64,000 nucleotides of DNA from Pseudorasbora parva. Its lineage: Eukaryota > Chordata > Actinopteri > Cypriniformes > Gobionidae. How positions within the stretch are numbered: position 1 is the first letter of the stretch; every line of letters begins with the position of its first letter. The translations under genes and the position numbers were made by a program. Positions 1-12,138 of the stretch are shown piece by piece. The stretch spans positions 32,455,645-32,519,644 of the forward strand of contig NC_090178.1 in assembly GCF_024679245.1 (NCBI RefSeq), written 5' to 3'. The notes below the pieces were generated by a model. It had not been told where the DNA came from, made no database searches, and saw only the letters and a list, made by a program, of their open reading frames with translations.

Positions 1-330
1 CCCAGAGAGGTAGTAAAGACATTGTTAAAATAGTCCATGTAACCTTAATGTTATGATGCAACAAGAACACTTTTTGTGCTCAAAAAATAAACAAAAATAA
101 TTACTTCATTCAATCTCTTCTCTTCAAAGGCATTCTCCTACTATGTTCACGTAGTAAACACAGTGTAGCACTTCAGGGTTCTGCGTCAGAATGCTGGCTC
201 ATTATTGGCCAGCTCCTGCGTCAGCATCACACGCATTTGTCGTGGTGATCATGTGAACAGCTTCAGCCAATATGGAGAACATTATTCCTGTTGTCATAGA
301 GACGACTGAATGTTGACCTCATGTGCCACA
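1..330. repeat. Interior of a cyprinid-type MITE, cut by the window edge
   Basis: The stretch resembles the interior of the abundant cyprinid repeat whose ends read TTAAAGGGATAGTTCACC. Recognisable pieces are 'gtagtaaagacattgtt', 'ttcacgtagtaaacacag' and 'ggctcattattggcc'. The assignment rests on memory of the family plus related pieces elsewhere in this window (13474-13960, 31640-31846, 35388-35755). Neither terminus is in view. No coding capacity is expected. Confidence 0.4.
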
Positions 331-1470
331 ACTGCAGTTTTAAGAATTGAAAGTCTCCTTGTGTAAGTTTTGCGGGTTTAAATATATATATAGGCTATGC
401 AGTATCATATAATCTGCTTGCTACTTCTGACTTCACGTCGCAGTTCTGGGTTCAGATGCCAAAAGCAAACAAGAAACAGTTCTAATATACACTCACGGTG
501 TGCTATAAATCTACCAACAACAACAAGAATCCTATCCTTTATCTCCATCCTAAATCCCAGATTTTTACATGCTGGTCTGTTTGTCATCATCCTGTTTCCG
601 TCACATGTTCCAGTTTCCTGCCACTCGGCTGCCTCCATGGTCACTCTCATCATTAGTTTATCTGTTCCAGCTGTGTGTCATCATCCCCGTTTGGGTTCCC
701 TATTTAGTTCTGCCTTTTCATTCACTCCTTCTTCAGTCCTGTTGATGTATAGAGTGTGTTGCTACCTATATGGCTCATCTGCGTGGCTTTTTTGTCAACA
801 ATTTGTTTACAATTTTTGTCACTTTTGTCTTTATTTTGTCAACCTGCACACTTTACCACAAGTGCATATAGACGGCAGAGAATTTGCTACTTTCTGCATT
901 TCTTGAACTGAAAATGAGCTTGAGCCTTGCTTTTTTGCAAAGTTGGGTAATGTTTCATGGTACCAGTTCATGAGCAGACCGCCGGGAATTTTCCCAATTA
1001 GCCTAGACCTGCAGTTTCTGAAGAAGGTGGCATTCTCTTTAATGAGACCTAACAGTTGTTCTAAATAACCCAACTAAATAAACTTAATTGTAAAATAATA
1101 ATTGTCTAGTGATCTGTACTATTCACTGACCCTGTCCCACATGGCACACTTCAAGTGCACTTATGGTCTTATGGACAATGGCCTCTGTGTACGCATGTCC
1201 ATTAAGTCCATAAGACAGTATGTCCAATTTGTCATTTCATAAGGCAACTCACGAATGCACCCTTTATGCATACTTTTGCAAGCCAGCGAACGCCGTAGCA
1301 GACTTCTAGAAACGAAACAGACATGAAAGTGAGAACTTGGTGGAAAATTGCGAGGGCTTAGGTTTCCATCTGGGACAAGGCCTCAAAAAAAAAAAAAAAA
1401 AGATTTACGATTACTTGATTTGTTTGAGTACCATTTTGTTAAAGAGGGAGTCTAAAGATATTTCATGGAT
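331..1470. other. No gene recognised; AT-rich intergenic DNA
   Basis: An open frame of about 169 codons at 397-906 has no recognisable domain and uneven composition; it is probably chance or part of an old LTR (see 575-830). Around 1155-1235 the words 'cttatgg' and 'ccataag' recur in opposite orientation as a weak inverted repeat. An A17 run sits near 1384. Nothing else is supported. Confidence 0.5.
575..830 (+). repeat. Possible decayed LTR fragment
   Basis: The T/C-rich plus strand, with phrases such as 'catcattagtttatctgttcc' split by substitutions and 'ggttccctatttag' as a TATA-like region, resembles the U3 of fish gypsy LTRs like the better preserved solo LTR at 6710-7082. No termini or target duplication were found, so this is a weak similarity call. 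Confidence 0.22.
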
Positions 1471-1474
1471 TCTG

Positions 1475-1620
1475 ACTTATTTACACTGTTAAAGAGTTGG
1501 AGGATCATGCTCAACATTGCCAAAGTTTCTAAAAATAGACGTATAACTGAGTATTTCTGTGCCAAATACACTCCTTTTAGATTCATATAAGTTTTGGAAC
1601 TTTTTTTTTTCCTTCAGAGT
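1475..1620 (-). repeat. Diverged end of the TTAAAGGGGGGGTGAAA MITE family
   Basis: Words such as 'gagtatttctgtgcc' and 'aaagtttctaaaaatag' match, in the same order and with substitutions, the complement-side end of the better copy at 32074-33214, which has 'gagtatttttaacac' and 'acaaagtttcaaaaac' on its other strand. Only one end is recognisable here. Confidence 0.4.
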
Positions 1621-1970
1621 ATGGCCATGCATGATGTCATAAAGGGTGGAATTCAGTGTATGGGCACTTCTCCCGGATGAGCATGTGCGTACGTCAACCA
1701 GAGCAAAAACAAGAGCACACCCATCAACGTGTTTCGTGTGGATTACGGAAACCGAGAGATTTTTTAACAATGTCACCAAAGAAGTCTGTTTTCGATTGTG
1801 AGGGAAAGATAACCTTTTTCAGCTTCCCAAATAACCCAGTGTTAAGGAAACAGTGGAACAGTTTGGGGCAACAATAGAGTTGTGCAAGTGTGTTTGTTTG
1901 TTCCCGGCATTTCAGCAAAATGTTTTGTAAACTAGTCTCAGTTTGACACTGGATTTGCAGATCTGTTAAA

Positions 1971-2555
1971 GGGATACTTCATCGCTTTTTCATATTAAAC
2001 TATGGTATTCCCTTAACTAAAAAGAGTTGATTCAAACCTCTCTTGTCTCAGTGCGTGCAATTATTCACTAATTATTAAATTATTCATTAAAAAGTCCTGG
2101 CTGAAACATCCTCCCTCACATCTCCCCCTCCCTCTCTGAGTTCTGTCAATAGGGAGAGGGTGAGATGTGAGGGAGGATGTTTCAGCCGGGACTTTTTACT
2201 GCGCTGAGTCGAAGTACTCTCAGAAGTGCTATTCCGCCATACATTATAGTTCTCCTTTTTAATCCACTTAGAAAAGCGACACCTTTTATTTGATGTCACC
2301 ATACTTGATTGCTCAACTATTCATGTAACTGTATTTAAATAGGGAAAGCGTGGAGGTGTTTGGTTGCTTCTAACTTGATCTCTGTTTGGTACCATAGTGA
2401 ATGAACTGAGCTTAGTGGGCTAAACTAAATGCTATCAGATTGTCACCGTGCGTCAGAGAGATTAAGTGCACGCACTGAGACGAGAGAGGTATGTATGAAC
2501 TCGTCTTAGTTAAGGGAATAACATAGTTTAATATGAAAAAGCGGTGAAGTATCCC
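1971..2555. mobile_element. MITE with long TIRs and an internal foldback
   Basis: The left end starts GGGATACTTCATCGCTTTTT and the right end is its near-perfect reverse complement ending GAAGTATCCC. The terminal inverted repeats run for about 90 bp and include 'ctcagtgcgtgca' on the left against 'tgcacgcactgag' on the right. In the middle, 2090-2198 holds a second inverted repeat: about 50-bp arms rich in CCTCCCTCACATC around a short loop. There is no transposase frame, so the element is non-autonomous. It is preceded by TTAAA, like other TTAAAG-starting MITEs here; a clean target duplication was not seen. Confidence 0.8.
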
Positions 2556-2689
2556 AGAAAGATGGAGTGGTCCCAGCAATAAAAGGTCCCGGTCATGAGT
2601 CGCGCTGGCGGTGAGTAAAACTTCATCAAAGTTTGCATGCTCGCATGCTCATGACTCTTTAGCTCCACCCACACCTCTAGGAGCTTGGA

Positions 2690-3080
2690 TTTTTTGCAAC
2701 ATGGTCTCACTCCCAACTCGTCACATATTGACGCTTGGTCAGGACCCCTCTGAGTCACATTTTAACGCACAGGGTAGCCCTTTAGCGCAATTTTTCGACG
2801 AGCAGGGTGCTTTATTCATTTCAATGAGAAACCTTTGGCGTCATACAAACACGCGTTGGGCATGTCATCATAATGACATTGTATATTGGGTTATGATTTT
2901 GCCATTATGACATGTTGCCGGAGTATATTTTTATTTACATTTATTTTTATTTAGGCTAGTTAGACATGTTTGAACATATAACCCAACCCCATTCCATTCC
3001 TAAACCTACCCATTTGTGTATTGTATGATACACCGGATATAACAGGCAGATACAACTGTTTGCACAATTTATTCAAAAAG
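2690..3080. repeat. Probable interspersed repeat of unknown class
   Basis: Phrases such as 'cacatattgacgcttggtca' and 'cctaaacctacccatttgtg' are ones I associate with dispersed cyprinid repeats. 'aacctacccat' recurs near 48690, next to the GTGGGGACC repeat. Boundaries are guesses and no termini were recognised. Confidence 0.3.
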
Positions 3081-3499
3081 TACAAAGTTCTTTACATACT
3101 TTTCACTATTTCCCTCCACTTTTGCAGCTTTCGTTCTCAATTAGTTGCATTCACTTATTTTCCAAAGTCATCTTGAATGTTGATTTGTCAATACAACATA
3201 ATTTATTTAGAAAACATCCCATAAATTGATTTTATAAATTGATGTTAATTTCCTAAAATGGTTTTCTTTTATCTCACCATTATGTTGATTAGTGTTCTCT
3301 TTGGGTGAGCACTTGGAACTTTTGGAACATTTATATTGCCATAATTCTCTTACTATGGATGCAGTGATGAATCAAAAAAAAAATATTTTTATTAAGTTCA
3401 AATGATCTACCCAATCAGGTCAAGAGGGGGCCTATACATAGACGACTCACCTATGTTCCCCAACAGTTTTTCTGCATCTTTCCATCCACCTCACTCTCA
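3081..3499. other. AT-rich DNA, nothing recognised
   Basis: No open frame, TIR, tandem repeat or RNA gene is visible in this AT-rich stretch. Confidence 0.5.
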
Positions 3500-4484
<985 letters not shown>

Positions 4485-6097
4485 GTAAATTGAAATAAAT
4501 CAGTATATGATCGAGTATGTAATTCTTTATGTGTTTATATGTTTTATATGTGGCATAAAATTTCTACAGACTCATTAAGTGTCCTCATTCAATAACTGGA
4601 TTGCCTGAGGATTAAAAACTACTGTGAAACATCAGACTCTTCAGGAGGTTGATTTTGTTGTACCAGTATCTTCCACATGTGACAATTCCTTATGCAAAAA
4701 AATAATTTTTTAAGTTAAAAAAGTATTTTTTATTATTATCAGACGTTTTGTCATAAGATAGTGAATGCTTCATGAGATAGTCATGAAGCATTGTCATATA
4801 ATTTAAATCAGTGTTTTCGCAGCAGCTAGCATGTGCTAACATAGCCAGTTTTAGGGTCCCTTTTCACAACATTGATGTAAAACCTTGTCATAACAACAAT
4901 ATATAACAAGGTTTTACATATAACATAAAGTATAAGTTTATGTATTAATAAAGAGCACCTTTTATTATCAGGTATCAGTTATTAAGTTACAATTAGACTA
5001 TAGGCATACATTTGATTTCTTCTGTGCTTTTTAAGATGCCACAAGAGATGAAATGCACAACAGATTGGTTGTTATTCGGTTCTGTTTCAGCAAACATGAA
5101 ACATAAAGTCAGGACACTGAGGTCTGAGGCTAAATAGACCTCATATATAGGCCAAGGCCATATAGCCTTGCAAGAATATAAGAATATAACGAACATTTGA
5201 GCATTCACTTAAACACACAGTTCTAAGTGTCTAAGTAAGCTTTCACAGAAGTAGCCTATTATTAAATCTCATGTTTTTCTCCTTTTGCTGCATTGTCTTT
5301 GTCTTTATACAGCAAATCTATTAGTGAATATGCTGTCTGTGCACAAGTAAAATAAATACATTTGAAAATTGTATTATATTTTAATGAATGTTGCAACCAC
5401 CCCCGGTTGTGGGGTCAGTTGCAAATTTGACCTTGTCTATTCAAGTATAAATGGTACATTACCTTACATTTTGCAGCAGAGCTGACAGATCGCTGAGAAA
5501 TTAAAAACATGGCAACTGTCCCCACTCTCCCCTATTCTTTTTATTTCTACTTCTGGACCTTTTTCAAACAAGTGAAAAGCATGTCTCACAGCAGCAATGT
5601 GTGCCCACTGGTTGTCCTTGAGCGCTTGGGTACACAGATCCTTTCACTGCAGGGTCTGCGCCACCTCTGCACACAGAAAGATAAAGAATGACGGCAATCT
5701 GCATTTCAGCCATAGTTGGAGGTTTATAAATAGAGACTCCTTTTTTCTTTTTTCTTTTTTAATGATCTTCTACAAACAGTCTAGCATACACAATTCATAT
5801 ATTACCAAATCATTTTTCATAAATGCAGAACATTGTTTTGTGAGTATTTTCAGTAAATCAACAGTTTTTGACTTCTTCAGACGTTAAATACTGTATATAG
5901 ATTAAAGTCATATTCTTAACGATTATAGTGGTAATTCACAATATTTATCTCATGTTTATTATAACATAACAGTAGACAATTAACTGGCACATTCCACAAA
6001 TCACTTTGGGGACCCATGCCTCGATTAAATCAATAGAGTGCAAATCCGCTGTTTAGTGTGAAAACCACATATGTTAAACAGGCCTAAACAATTAACA
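4485..6097. other. No gene recognised
   Basis: AT-rich sequence. Short open frames (for example 5509-5691 and 5597-5887, plus) show no domain or conserved motif that I can recognise. 'aacaaggttttacat' and 'gatgtaaaaccttg' near 4873-4922 form a small inverted repeat. No RNA gene is visible. Confidence 0.5.
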
Positions 6098-6443
6098 TTA
6101 AAGGGTTAGTTCACCCAAAAATGAACATTCTGTCATTAATTACTCACACTCATGCCGTTCCAGACCTGTATTGGGCACAATGTTATTTCCTCTCTCAAGA
6201 CCCTAATAAGTCTTTATTTAGTTGTTGTTGTTGTTTTTTGCACACAGAAACTATTCTCGTCGCTTCATAAAATGACTCTAGAGCCACTGTAGTTAGATGG
6301 ACTTTGTAACGCCATCTTTAGTGCCTTTTATGGGTCTTGAGAGAGGAAAATTACATTGTTGTCAATGGAGGCCTTTTTGAGATGAACGGAGGTCTTACGG
6401 GTGTCGAACGACATGAGAAGTAATTAATGACAGAAATTTCATA
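6098..6443. mobile_element. Hairpin MITE of the TTAAAGGG(A/T)TAGTTCACC family
   Basis: The left end reads TTAAAGGGTTAGTTCACCC followed by 'ctgtcattaattactcac', the usual start of this abundant cyprinid family. The right part returns the complement ('agaagtaattaatgacag'). Inner arms 'cctctctcaagaccc' and 'gggtcttgagagagg' confirm the hairpin. The final right terminus is eroded. No coding frame. Confidence 0.7.
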
Positions 6444-6479
6444 GTTTGAGTTTACAATAAACATGCACTTTACCATGAA

Positions 6480-7120
6480 CAACCCCTCTGTTCAGAATGA
6501 GTTAATCTTTGTTAATGTTATTTGATAAAAATCCAGCTGGTCATGGTTCGTTCATGTTAGTTCACAGTGCATTAACCAATGTTAACACAATTTTAATAAT
6601 GCATAATTAAATGTTGAAATTAACATTAACAAAGTTTTATTAAGTTTTATGCTTTATAAGTGCAGTTCATTATTACTTAATGTTAACTAATGTAGTTAAC
6701 TAATGTTAATGTCACATGCCTGTCCTGTCTTGTGTGCACATGTGGGTTTTGTCATGTCTTGCATGTGCTACTGTCAACCCCGCCCTTCTTGTTATCTGAT
6801 TATTGGTTTATTTGCCCCACCTGTTCTCCCTCATTATCTGCCTTGTTTGTTCCCTTTATATCTCCTTGTGTTTGTCAGTCTGTGTTGGATCCTTGTGTAT
6901 GTCTCGTCTACGTCTCCCAGTTCCCCGTGATTCCTTTGGTTTGAGTCTTTGGTTTATGTTTTATGATTATGTGTTTTTCCCCCTTGTGGGTTTTGTTTTG
7001 AGTTTATGTTTATTTTGTAATAAATTATCTTTCTCTGCACCTGAGTCCTCGCACCAGTTTTACTTCGTGTTTAGACGTGACAGTTAACTAATGAAACGTA
7101 TTGTAAAGTCTTACCAACAT
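6480..7120. repeat. Older GTTAAC-rich repeat interrupted by a solo LTR
   Basis: Flanking the solo LTR are 'taatgtagttaactaatg' on the left and 'gttaactaatgaaacg' plus 'attgtaaagtcttacc' on the right. Together they read as a continuous fish repeat of the kind ending ATTGTAAAGTSTTACC. The left boundary is approximate. The LTR at 6710-7082 clearly landed inside it. Confidence 0.5.
6710..7082 (+). mobile_element. Solo LTR with 5-bp target duplication
   Basis: The 373-bp unit starts TGTCACATGCC and ends GACGTGACA, so its termini are TGTCAC...GTGACA. It is flanked by GTTAA at 6705-6709 and GTTAA at 7083-7087, a 5-bp duplication as expected for Ty3/gypsy or retroviral-type integrase. A TATA-like 'ctttatatc' lies near 6854 and AATAAA near 7020, in the right order for plus-strand transcription. 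The interior of the retrotransposon is absent, so the copy probably arose by LTR-LTR recombination. The T-rich open frames within it are not genes. Confidence 0.85.
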
Positions 7121-7254
7121 TTTGCATTAATTTGGCTGTATTTTTAATATACATTTTTATTGCTAGAAAATTGGATAATTACACAAATCCAGGTTTTTAA
7201 ACTGGATTAAGACATGCCCCACATTTTGGTGACAAAGCTCATGAAAATGGAAGA

Positions 7255-7296
7255 AAAAATAATATAATATAATATAATATAATATAATATAATAGT
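7255..7296. repeat. (AATAT)n microsatellite
   Basis: About eight copies of a five-base unit (aatat/ataat) in tandem. Confidence 0.95.
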
Positions 7297-9031
7297 TTGT
7301 TATGGGGACAGTGATAAATGCCATTGCTGAATACACAAGTTCTCCACATAGCTTCTAATTTTAGGAAACTGACCTAAATAATCAACCCTGGAGTCAACAA
7401 TGATGTAGTATCTTGATTCCATCACTAGATGGGAGCATTGTCTTTCTTAAAAAATCTAAACAAAGCCATGTGCAGTTCTGTTGATAGTCATTCATTCGTT
7501 GCATTTAAGCAATTAAGATTTTATTCATATAACACAACACTGCATGAAAAGGGTTAAATTCTGGGATAATTCTATAGATTTCCTTCTAAGTCCAAAAAAG
7601 TCCAGTTCTCCAAAAAAGGCTGGTTTGGACACTGTAGAATTAGAAGTAAGTGTATTTGTTAAGACATGGGTTAGTATTTAACAAACCCTATAATTTGACA
7701 CAACACCAATATACTGGCAGATTTAACACATGCAAACAGCAGTCATGTTCTCTTTAAATAACTTTGCTGAGGCCCCCTAGTGGGTCCGGGCCCTTTGGTT
7801 GAGAGCCACAGTTGTAGAACGTTTGTGTTGATGATAGCTGAATTGGGTTATTTTGCCTTCACATGCTATTTTAACTATAGGGACAATTATAACATGTAGT
7901 CGTTTCATATGCTGCACATATAAATATTTAAAAAAATAAAGACAAACGTCGATACTGCACAAGCCACATTTCTCCATGGGAACTTCCTCACAACGTTTTT
8001 GGGTGATTGTGGATGCGAACTGTTGTACGATTATTGTTTGCATCTTTTCTGGTGGAAGCCCACACATTTCCAGTGCAGTCACGCACAAACCCACTTCACA
8101 TGAATGAATAGTCTGTCCTCTAACACACATAAGCACTCTCAATGATGAGGGTGTGTAATACCCCGGGAATGTGCTAAAAATATGCATGGCTTGGTGAACA
8201 CACCCCCATAATACACAGCATGTCCGACTATGACTAACAATACCCTCAACATCCCTCCTCTGTTTTTACATTCTCCTCTATTACAGGCAACACCAAACTG
8301 ATGAAAGATACATAGTGTGGCTCATGTTTTATTTGGCTTCTCTTTATCGCTGCTGATTGGGTTTGACATCAGACTAAAGGCTTGGATGATTTTGAACACT
8401 CTTGAATGCTCTACAGTTATAAAGGTTAATTATCATGATAATTAATTCTCTGAAGGTTTGTCCACTTCTTACTTATTGCGACATATTGGTGTTATTGTAG
8501 TGACAACCTGTACATAATTTATGTGCCTGGGTGGATGTAGGATATGGCCTGCTTTCTTAATGACCTTAAAACATTACAGAAACATCATAAATCAAACTGT
8601 AGCATACATTTTATGTTTAGTACAATGTACAAACATATGTACATTATGCATTGTATCAAAGTAGTATTAGGTAAAGTATAAAGAGAGTCCAAAAATGAAA
8701 ACATACAAATTATATGTGAATGTATCATGCAATTATGTAATTTCCCCATAGAGCATTGTGGCATAAAGTGTTCTTTAAAATTGTATCAAAAACCCTGGGG
8801 TTCTATACAGACCCCATTTTTTTCTTAGAATAAAGCTGATGTAACTGATGGTGTAAACACATAATATGATGTAACATAAAACCCTAATGTGCATCAAAAA
8901 AGAAGAAACATAGGCTGAAAACGAAACAGGATTTGTACTATAAATTATAAGAAGATTTGTTTATTTTTACTTCCAAAAAATGTGTATTTAACTGTAACCA
9001 TATTTTACTGTAAAATGAAATGAAACGTAGC
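7297..9031. other. No gene recognised
   Basis: A minus-strand open frame of 136 codons at 7777-8187 has no domain I recognise. The rest is AT-rich with no TIR, tandem array or RNA gene seen. Confidence 0.45.
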
Positions 9032-9556
9032 TACACTGTAAAAAATTATTTAGAAAAAAAGTTACACTCTAAAAACTAATACTATGATTTACTTAATTTT
9101 TTTGGTGAAACATTTTTACACTAAAAAAATTGAGTAAATTTTAAAGCAGTGAAATCAATTATAGACACCATAAGAACTGAGTAAATGTAAGTACAAAAAT
9201 TAGATCTGAGTAACTGCATTTGTTACATTAACAAATTCAATTGAGTAGAAAAAATTGGGTAAAAAGCATTTAAAAACCAATATTTATGACTAATATGAAC
9301 TGTTTTTATTTATGAGTATTACTAACTTGTATAGTATAACTTTAATTCCCTCTAAACCTTTGTAAAATACTCCACAGTCCACACAAATACAAATACTTAT
9401 ACATGACATGGCCTTTATTGTCGACGAGTAATGTTACAGCAATAACGTTACAGCATATATTACTGTTTTGACATGTAAAGAATAACAGTTATTTTACAAC
9501 ATTTAAACTCATGTAACAAACATTTTAGAAGTAAAAATTAAACATTTAAAAGTAAT

Positions 9557-9724
9557 TCAAGTGTAATCAACCGGTCTGTTATCCCATTTCCACCGTATCA
9601 GCGCTGTTTCTCGAGCCTGAGATGGACTAACGTTAGCGGTCTGCGGGTGGACTTTGAACTTGAGACCGCTGTCCTGCATTTCATTCGTAGCTGAAAGATG
9701 CTGCGAGGCGCCAGACTCCATAAC
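9557..9724 (-). CDS. Small exon-like ORF (54 aa) of unknown function
   Basis: On the minus strand an acceptor-like 'ttattgtcag' precedes base 9724. The ATG at 9721-9719 comes four bases later and opens 54 codons (starting MESGASQHLSATNEMQ, ending PVDYT) to a TGA at 9559-9557. An upstream segment ending at 9957 finishes CAG before GTTTGT, a plausible donor, giving a 232-bp intron. The upstream exon would be a 5' leader, because it contains no in-frame ATG. I recognise no domain in the peptide. It sits wholly inside a TIR element, so it may be a captured 5' gene end, a TE-encoded peptide, or a chance frame. Confidence 0.3.
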   Translation of the reverse strand, partial: VMESGASQHLSATNEMQDSGLKFKVHPQTANVSPSQARETALIRWKWDNRPVDYT

Positions 9725-10061
9725 CTGACAATAAACAAACAGTGCCCAGTTTTAATAAGATTTTATCATCCAAATTCATTATATTCATTATCTTTATGAA
9801 TAAAGTTGTGTGTTTTGAGCAACACAGCAGGCGTTTCAAAGACCAACTTCACACGTTAACTTAAGGTGACTCACACTGTCCCTGTATGTTGTTATGAATG
9901 AAATAAAATGCCTTTTAGCACAGCAATGATTATATAGATAAACAAAACATACAAACCTGAATTTCACCGAGGAAATGCCCCAATTCTGCGACGCTGAGAA
10001 GAAGAAACTGCTCTGGTGACTGAGGAGAATTCAAATATCCGCACGCACTCAACCTTCGAGC

Positions 10062-10092
10062 TGACGTCAGGTCAGAGGGTGGGGGAGGGGCG
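10062..10092 (-). promoter_or_regulatory. Promoter-like cluster: CRE and GC box
   Basis: A full palindromic CRE (TGACGTCA, 10062-10069) lies next to a GC-box-like GGGGGAGGGGCG (10081-10092). Both are just upstream, in the minus direction, of the putative leader exon ending at 9957. The order GC box, CRE, leader exon, intron and ATG exon is what a CpG-type promoter would show. Activity is inference only. Confidence 0.4.
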
Positions 10093-11148
10093 CATTGTTT
10101 TAATCGAGTAAACTTACTCAATTTCTTCAGTGTGTGTTAAATATTAATAATCTTGATTTTAATTAAGTAATATTTGTGGTTCTTGAAACAGATCGGTTTA
10201 ATTCTCCATTCTCAAATATTTTGAAATAAATTTCACAAATGTATTAAGTATATTTAAAATAAATAATTGGTTATTTGAATACTAAATTATTTTAGTGAAA
10301 AAAACTTAAATATAACTTTAAATTTTAGACAAAATTAACTGTTGGATTTTTAGTCAATTATTTTGGTATGTTTAACTAAAACCATCAAGTAAATGATATT
10401 GAGAGATTTTATTAAGTTAATAAAGTTAATTATTACTGTGATATTTACTAAGCCACTGAATTATTTTTTAGAGTGTACCTGGTTGCCTTAAAATTTGGAG
10501 TTAATACAATGAACATTTTTTGAGATTCAACAACCTTTATTAAAATATTATTAAAATATTGGTAATTGTGTGTGTTTTATTTCTGATGACTCAGTGAAAC
10601 ATGCCAAATAGCGCTATTTTAATGATTTATCAAATTTTTTATGTGGTTCAGATACAATAATATTTTGAGTTTGTATTTATTAAACAAATTTCCTTCATTG
10701 TATCAACTCAAATTTTTAATTTCAATAAACTCAAAATTTCAAGGCAAGGTTACTTACTTTTTTAAGTTAAACCAACAAAAACCAACAAATGTTTACAGTG
10801 TAAGGTTATATGCCGTTTATTACATCTATTACTGTTAAAGGTGTAATGAACTGGCTTTTTAATTTTTTTATACTGTTGTCTGAGGTCAACTAAAGACGTT
10901 TGTGTGGTTTTTACATTCAAAAACATCATAACTAATAAGTACACAGTAAAAAACGTTGGGTTATTTTTTTAACCCAACCGTTGGGTTACACATATTGGGT
11001 CAATATGTTGGGTTATTTTGCAAAACGTTGGGTTATTTTAACATCGTTGGGTTATTTTTAGTAATAACCCGGCCGTTGGGTTAAATACGGTTTCCCCAGT
11101 GACGGTTCAAATTTTAACGGCAAACCGTCCAGCTACTGCCAACAGAAG

Positions 11149-11179
11149 ATGCTGCTGCAGCCTGATTATGAAATGAAAG
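11149..11179 (+). other. Possible first exon inside the 4-kb element
   Basis: An ATG in 'cagaagatgctgctgcag' opens about ten codons (MLLQPDYEMK) and ends AAAG before GTAAGA, a good splice donor. The DNA around it is GC-richer than the rest. It is only 31 bp, so exon status is inferred from the donor and its position downstream of the element's left end. Confidence 0.25.
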
Positions 11180-11959
11180 GTAAGACATGTCATTTTTTTA
11201 TGAATACAACTCTTATAACATTATGTATTGTGTACTGAAACGTTGAATATAGTCGAAAACTGAATTTTATTTAAAAAAATCCCGTTAATGCTCTCTGGAA
11301 AAATGAGATAGATTGGAAATAAACCATAGCTATCCCAGTTAGCTCGCTAGCAGTAATAAAGTAAAAACATTATTCTAGTGTACCTATTTAGAAACTTAAT
11401 ACGGCGATACAGAAAGTAAGTAACGTATGCCTAGTCTGAAATCACTATCTAATGCTGCGCGGAGCATTATCAGCTCGGCCCGTGCAGCGCGAGCTCAGAC
11501 CCGGTCACACGACACCACAGCAGCGCTGTGAGATCCAGGGGGAAGCGTTTGAATTCGCCGAATATCCAACAGTAAAACTTACTACTCTAAATATCTGTTG
11601 TGAGATGAATGAGTGCAGATATTCACAACATCATTGACGCAGAAAACTGAAATATTGTGCTAACAATTGTAACGTTAGTTCACGACAGTTAGAATGTTTT
11701 CCAACCCACAAATTACCTAGTTTTTACCGTAGTAAGTTAACACAAACTCCAACTATGATAATTTGGCAGAAATGTGGTAGGCCTATATTCATAATGAATG
11801 TTGTCATATGAATATATATTATGCATGTTACTATTAAACGTATTACAGGAGTAGCTAAATCATACAACCATAGTACGTTTTCTTATGAAGCTATGACAGT
11901 TTTTGCCTATATTTTAAATATGCTGTACTAAATGTGTTATATACCTGTGTTGTAGACCA

Positions 11960-12138
11960 ATGGATTCATTTGTGAAGCAAAGACTAGAACAGTTGAACCT
12001 CTGCCATTTAATTAAAGGTGAGTACGATATTGAAACAAGTTGTACACAATTATTTTTTAAAGACTAGTATACTTTTCTGGTTATTTTCCCCTGCTTCATT
12101 CTAATGCAGAGGAAGGATTGGATCTCAGTGGTTCTTGA
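11960..12138 (+). pseudogene. Two small exons, weakly SAM-domain-like
   Basis: Exon A (ATG at 11960 to 12017) is preceded by acceptor 'gtgttgtag' and followed by GTGAGT. Exon B starts after 'cattctaatgcag' at 12110. Splicing joins them in frame to give a 28-residue peptide that begins MDSFVKQRLEQLNLCHLIK, continues EEGLDLSGS and stops at 12136-12138. The pattern 'V..RL....L..LI..EEG.D' resembles the first helices of sterile-alpha-motif proteins, but it is far too short for the usual domain of about 65 residues. Another possible exon follows near 12473. Best read as a decayed or partial captured gene inside the element. Confidence 0.3.

Larger units (their letters stand above)
9063..10477. mobile_element. 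TIR element (TACACTCTAAAAA ends) carrying promoter/exon-like DNA
   Basis: It starts TACACTCTAAAAACTAAT and ends TTATTTTTTAGAGTGTA, a short inverted repeat of about 13-17 bp. Related ends occur at 15981-16883 and 40181-41083. The flanks are AT-rich, but the middle (9590-10100) is GC-richer and holds a CRE, a GC box and two splice-bounded segments on the minus strand (separate entries). No transposase was recognised, so it is non-autonomous or has captured host DNA. No target duplication was identified. Confidence 0.6.
9032..10802. mobile_element. TIR element (TACACTGTAAA ends) split by a second element
   Basis: The left end TACACTGTAAAAAATTATTT (9032) pairs with the right end '...aaatgtttacagtgta' (10802). 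The right arm also holds 'aaaaccaacaaatg' and 'ttttttaagttaaacc', typical of a fish MITE family with these ends. Almost directly after the left 30 bp, the TACACTC-ended element 9063-10477 interrupts it. No transposase frame is present. Confidence 0.55.

Noticed and set aside
397..906. 169-codon plus-strand frame
   Set aside because: Pyrimidine-rich, no recognisable domain and probable overlap with a decayed LTR.
7777..8187. 136-codon minus-strand frame
   Set aside because: No motif, no splice or promoter context, composition like the neighbouring intergenic DNA.
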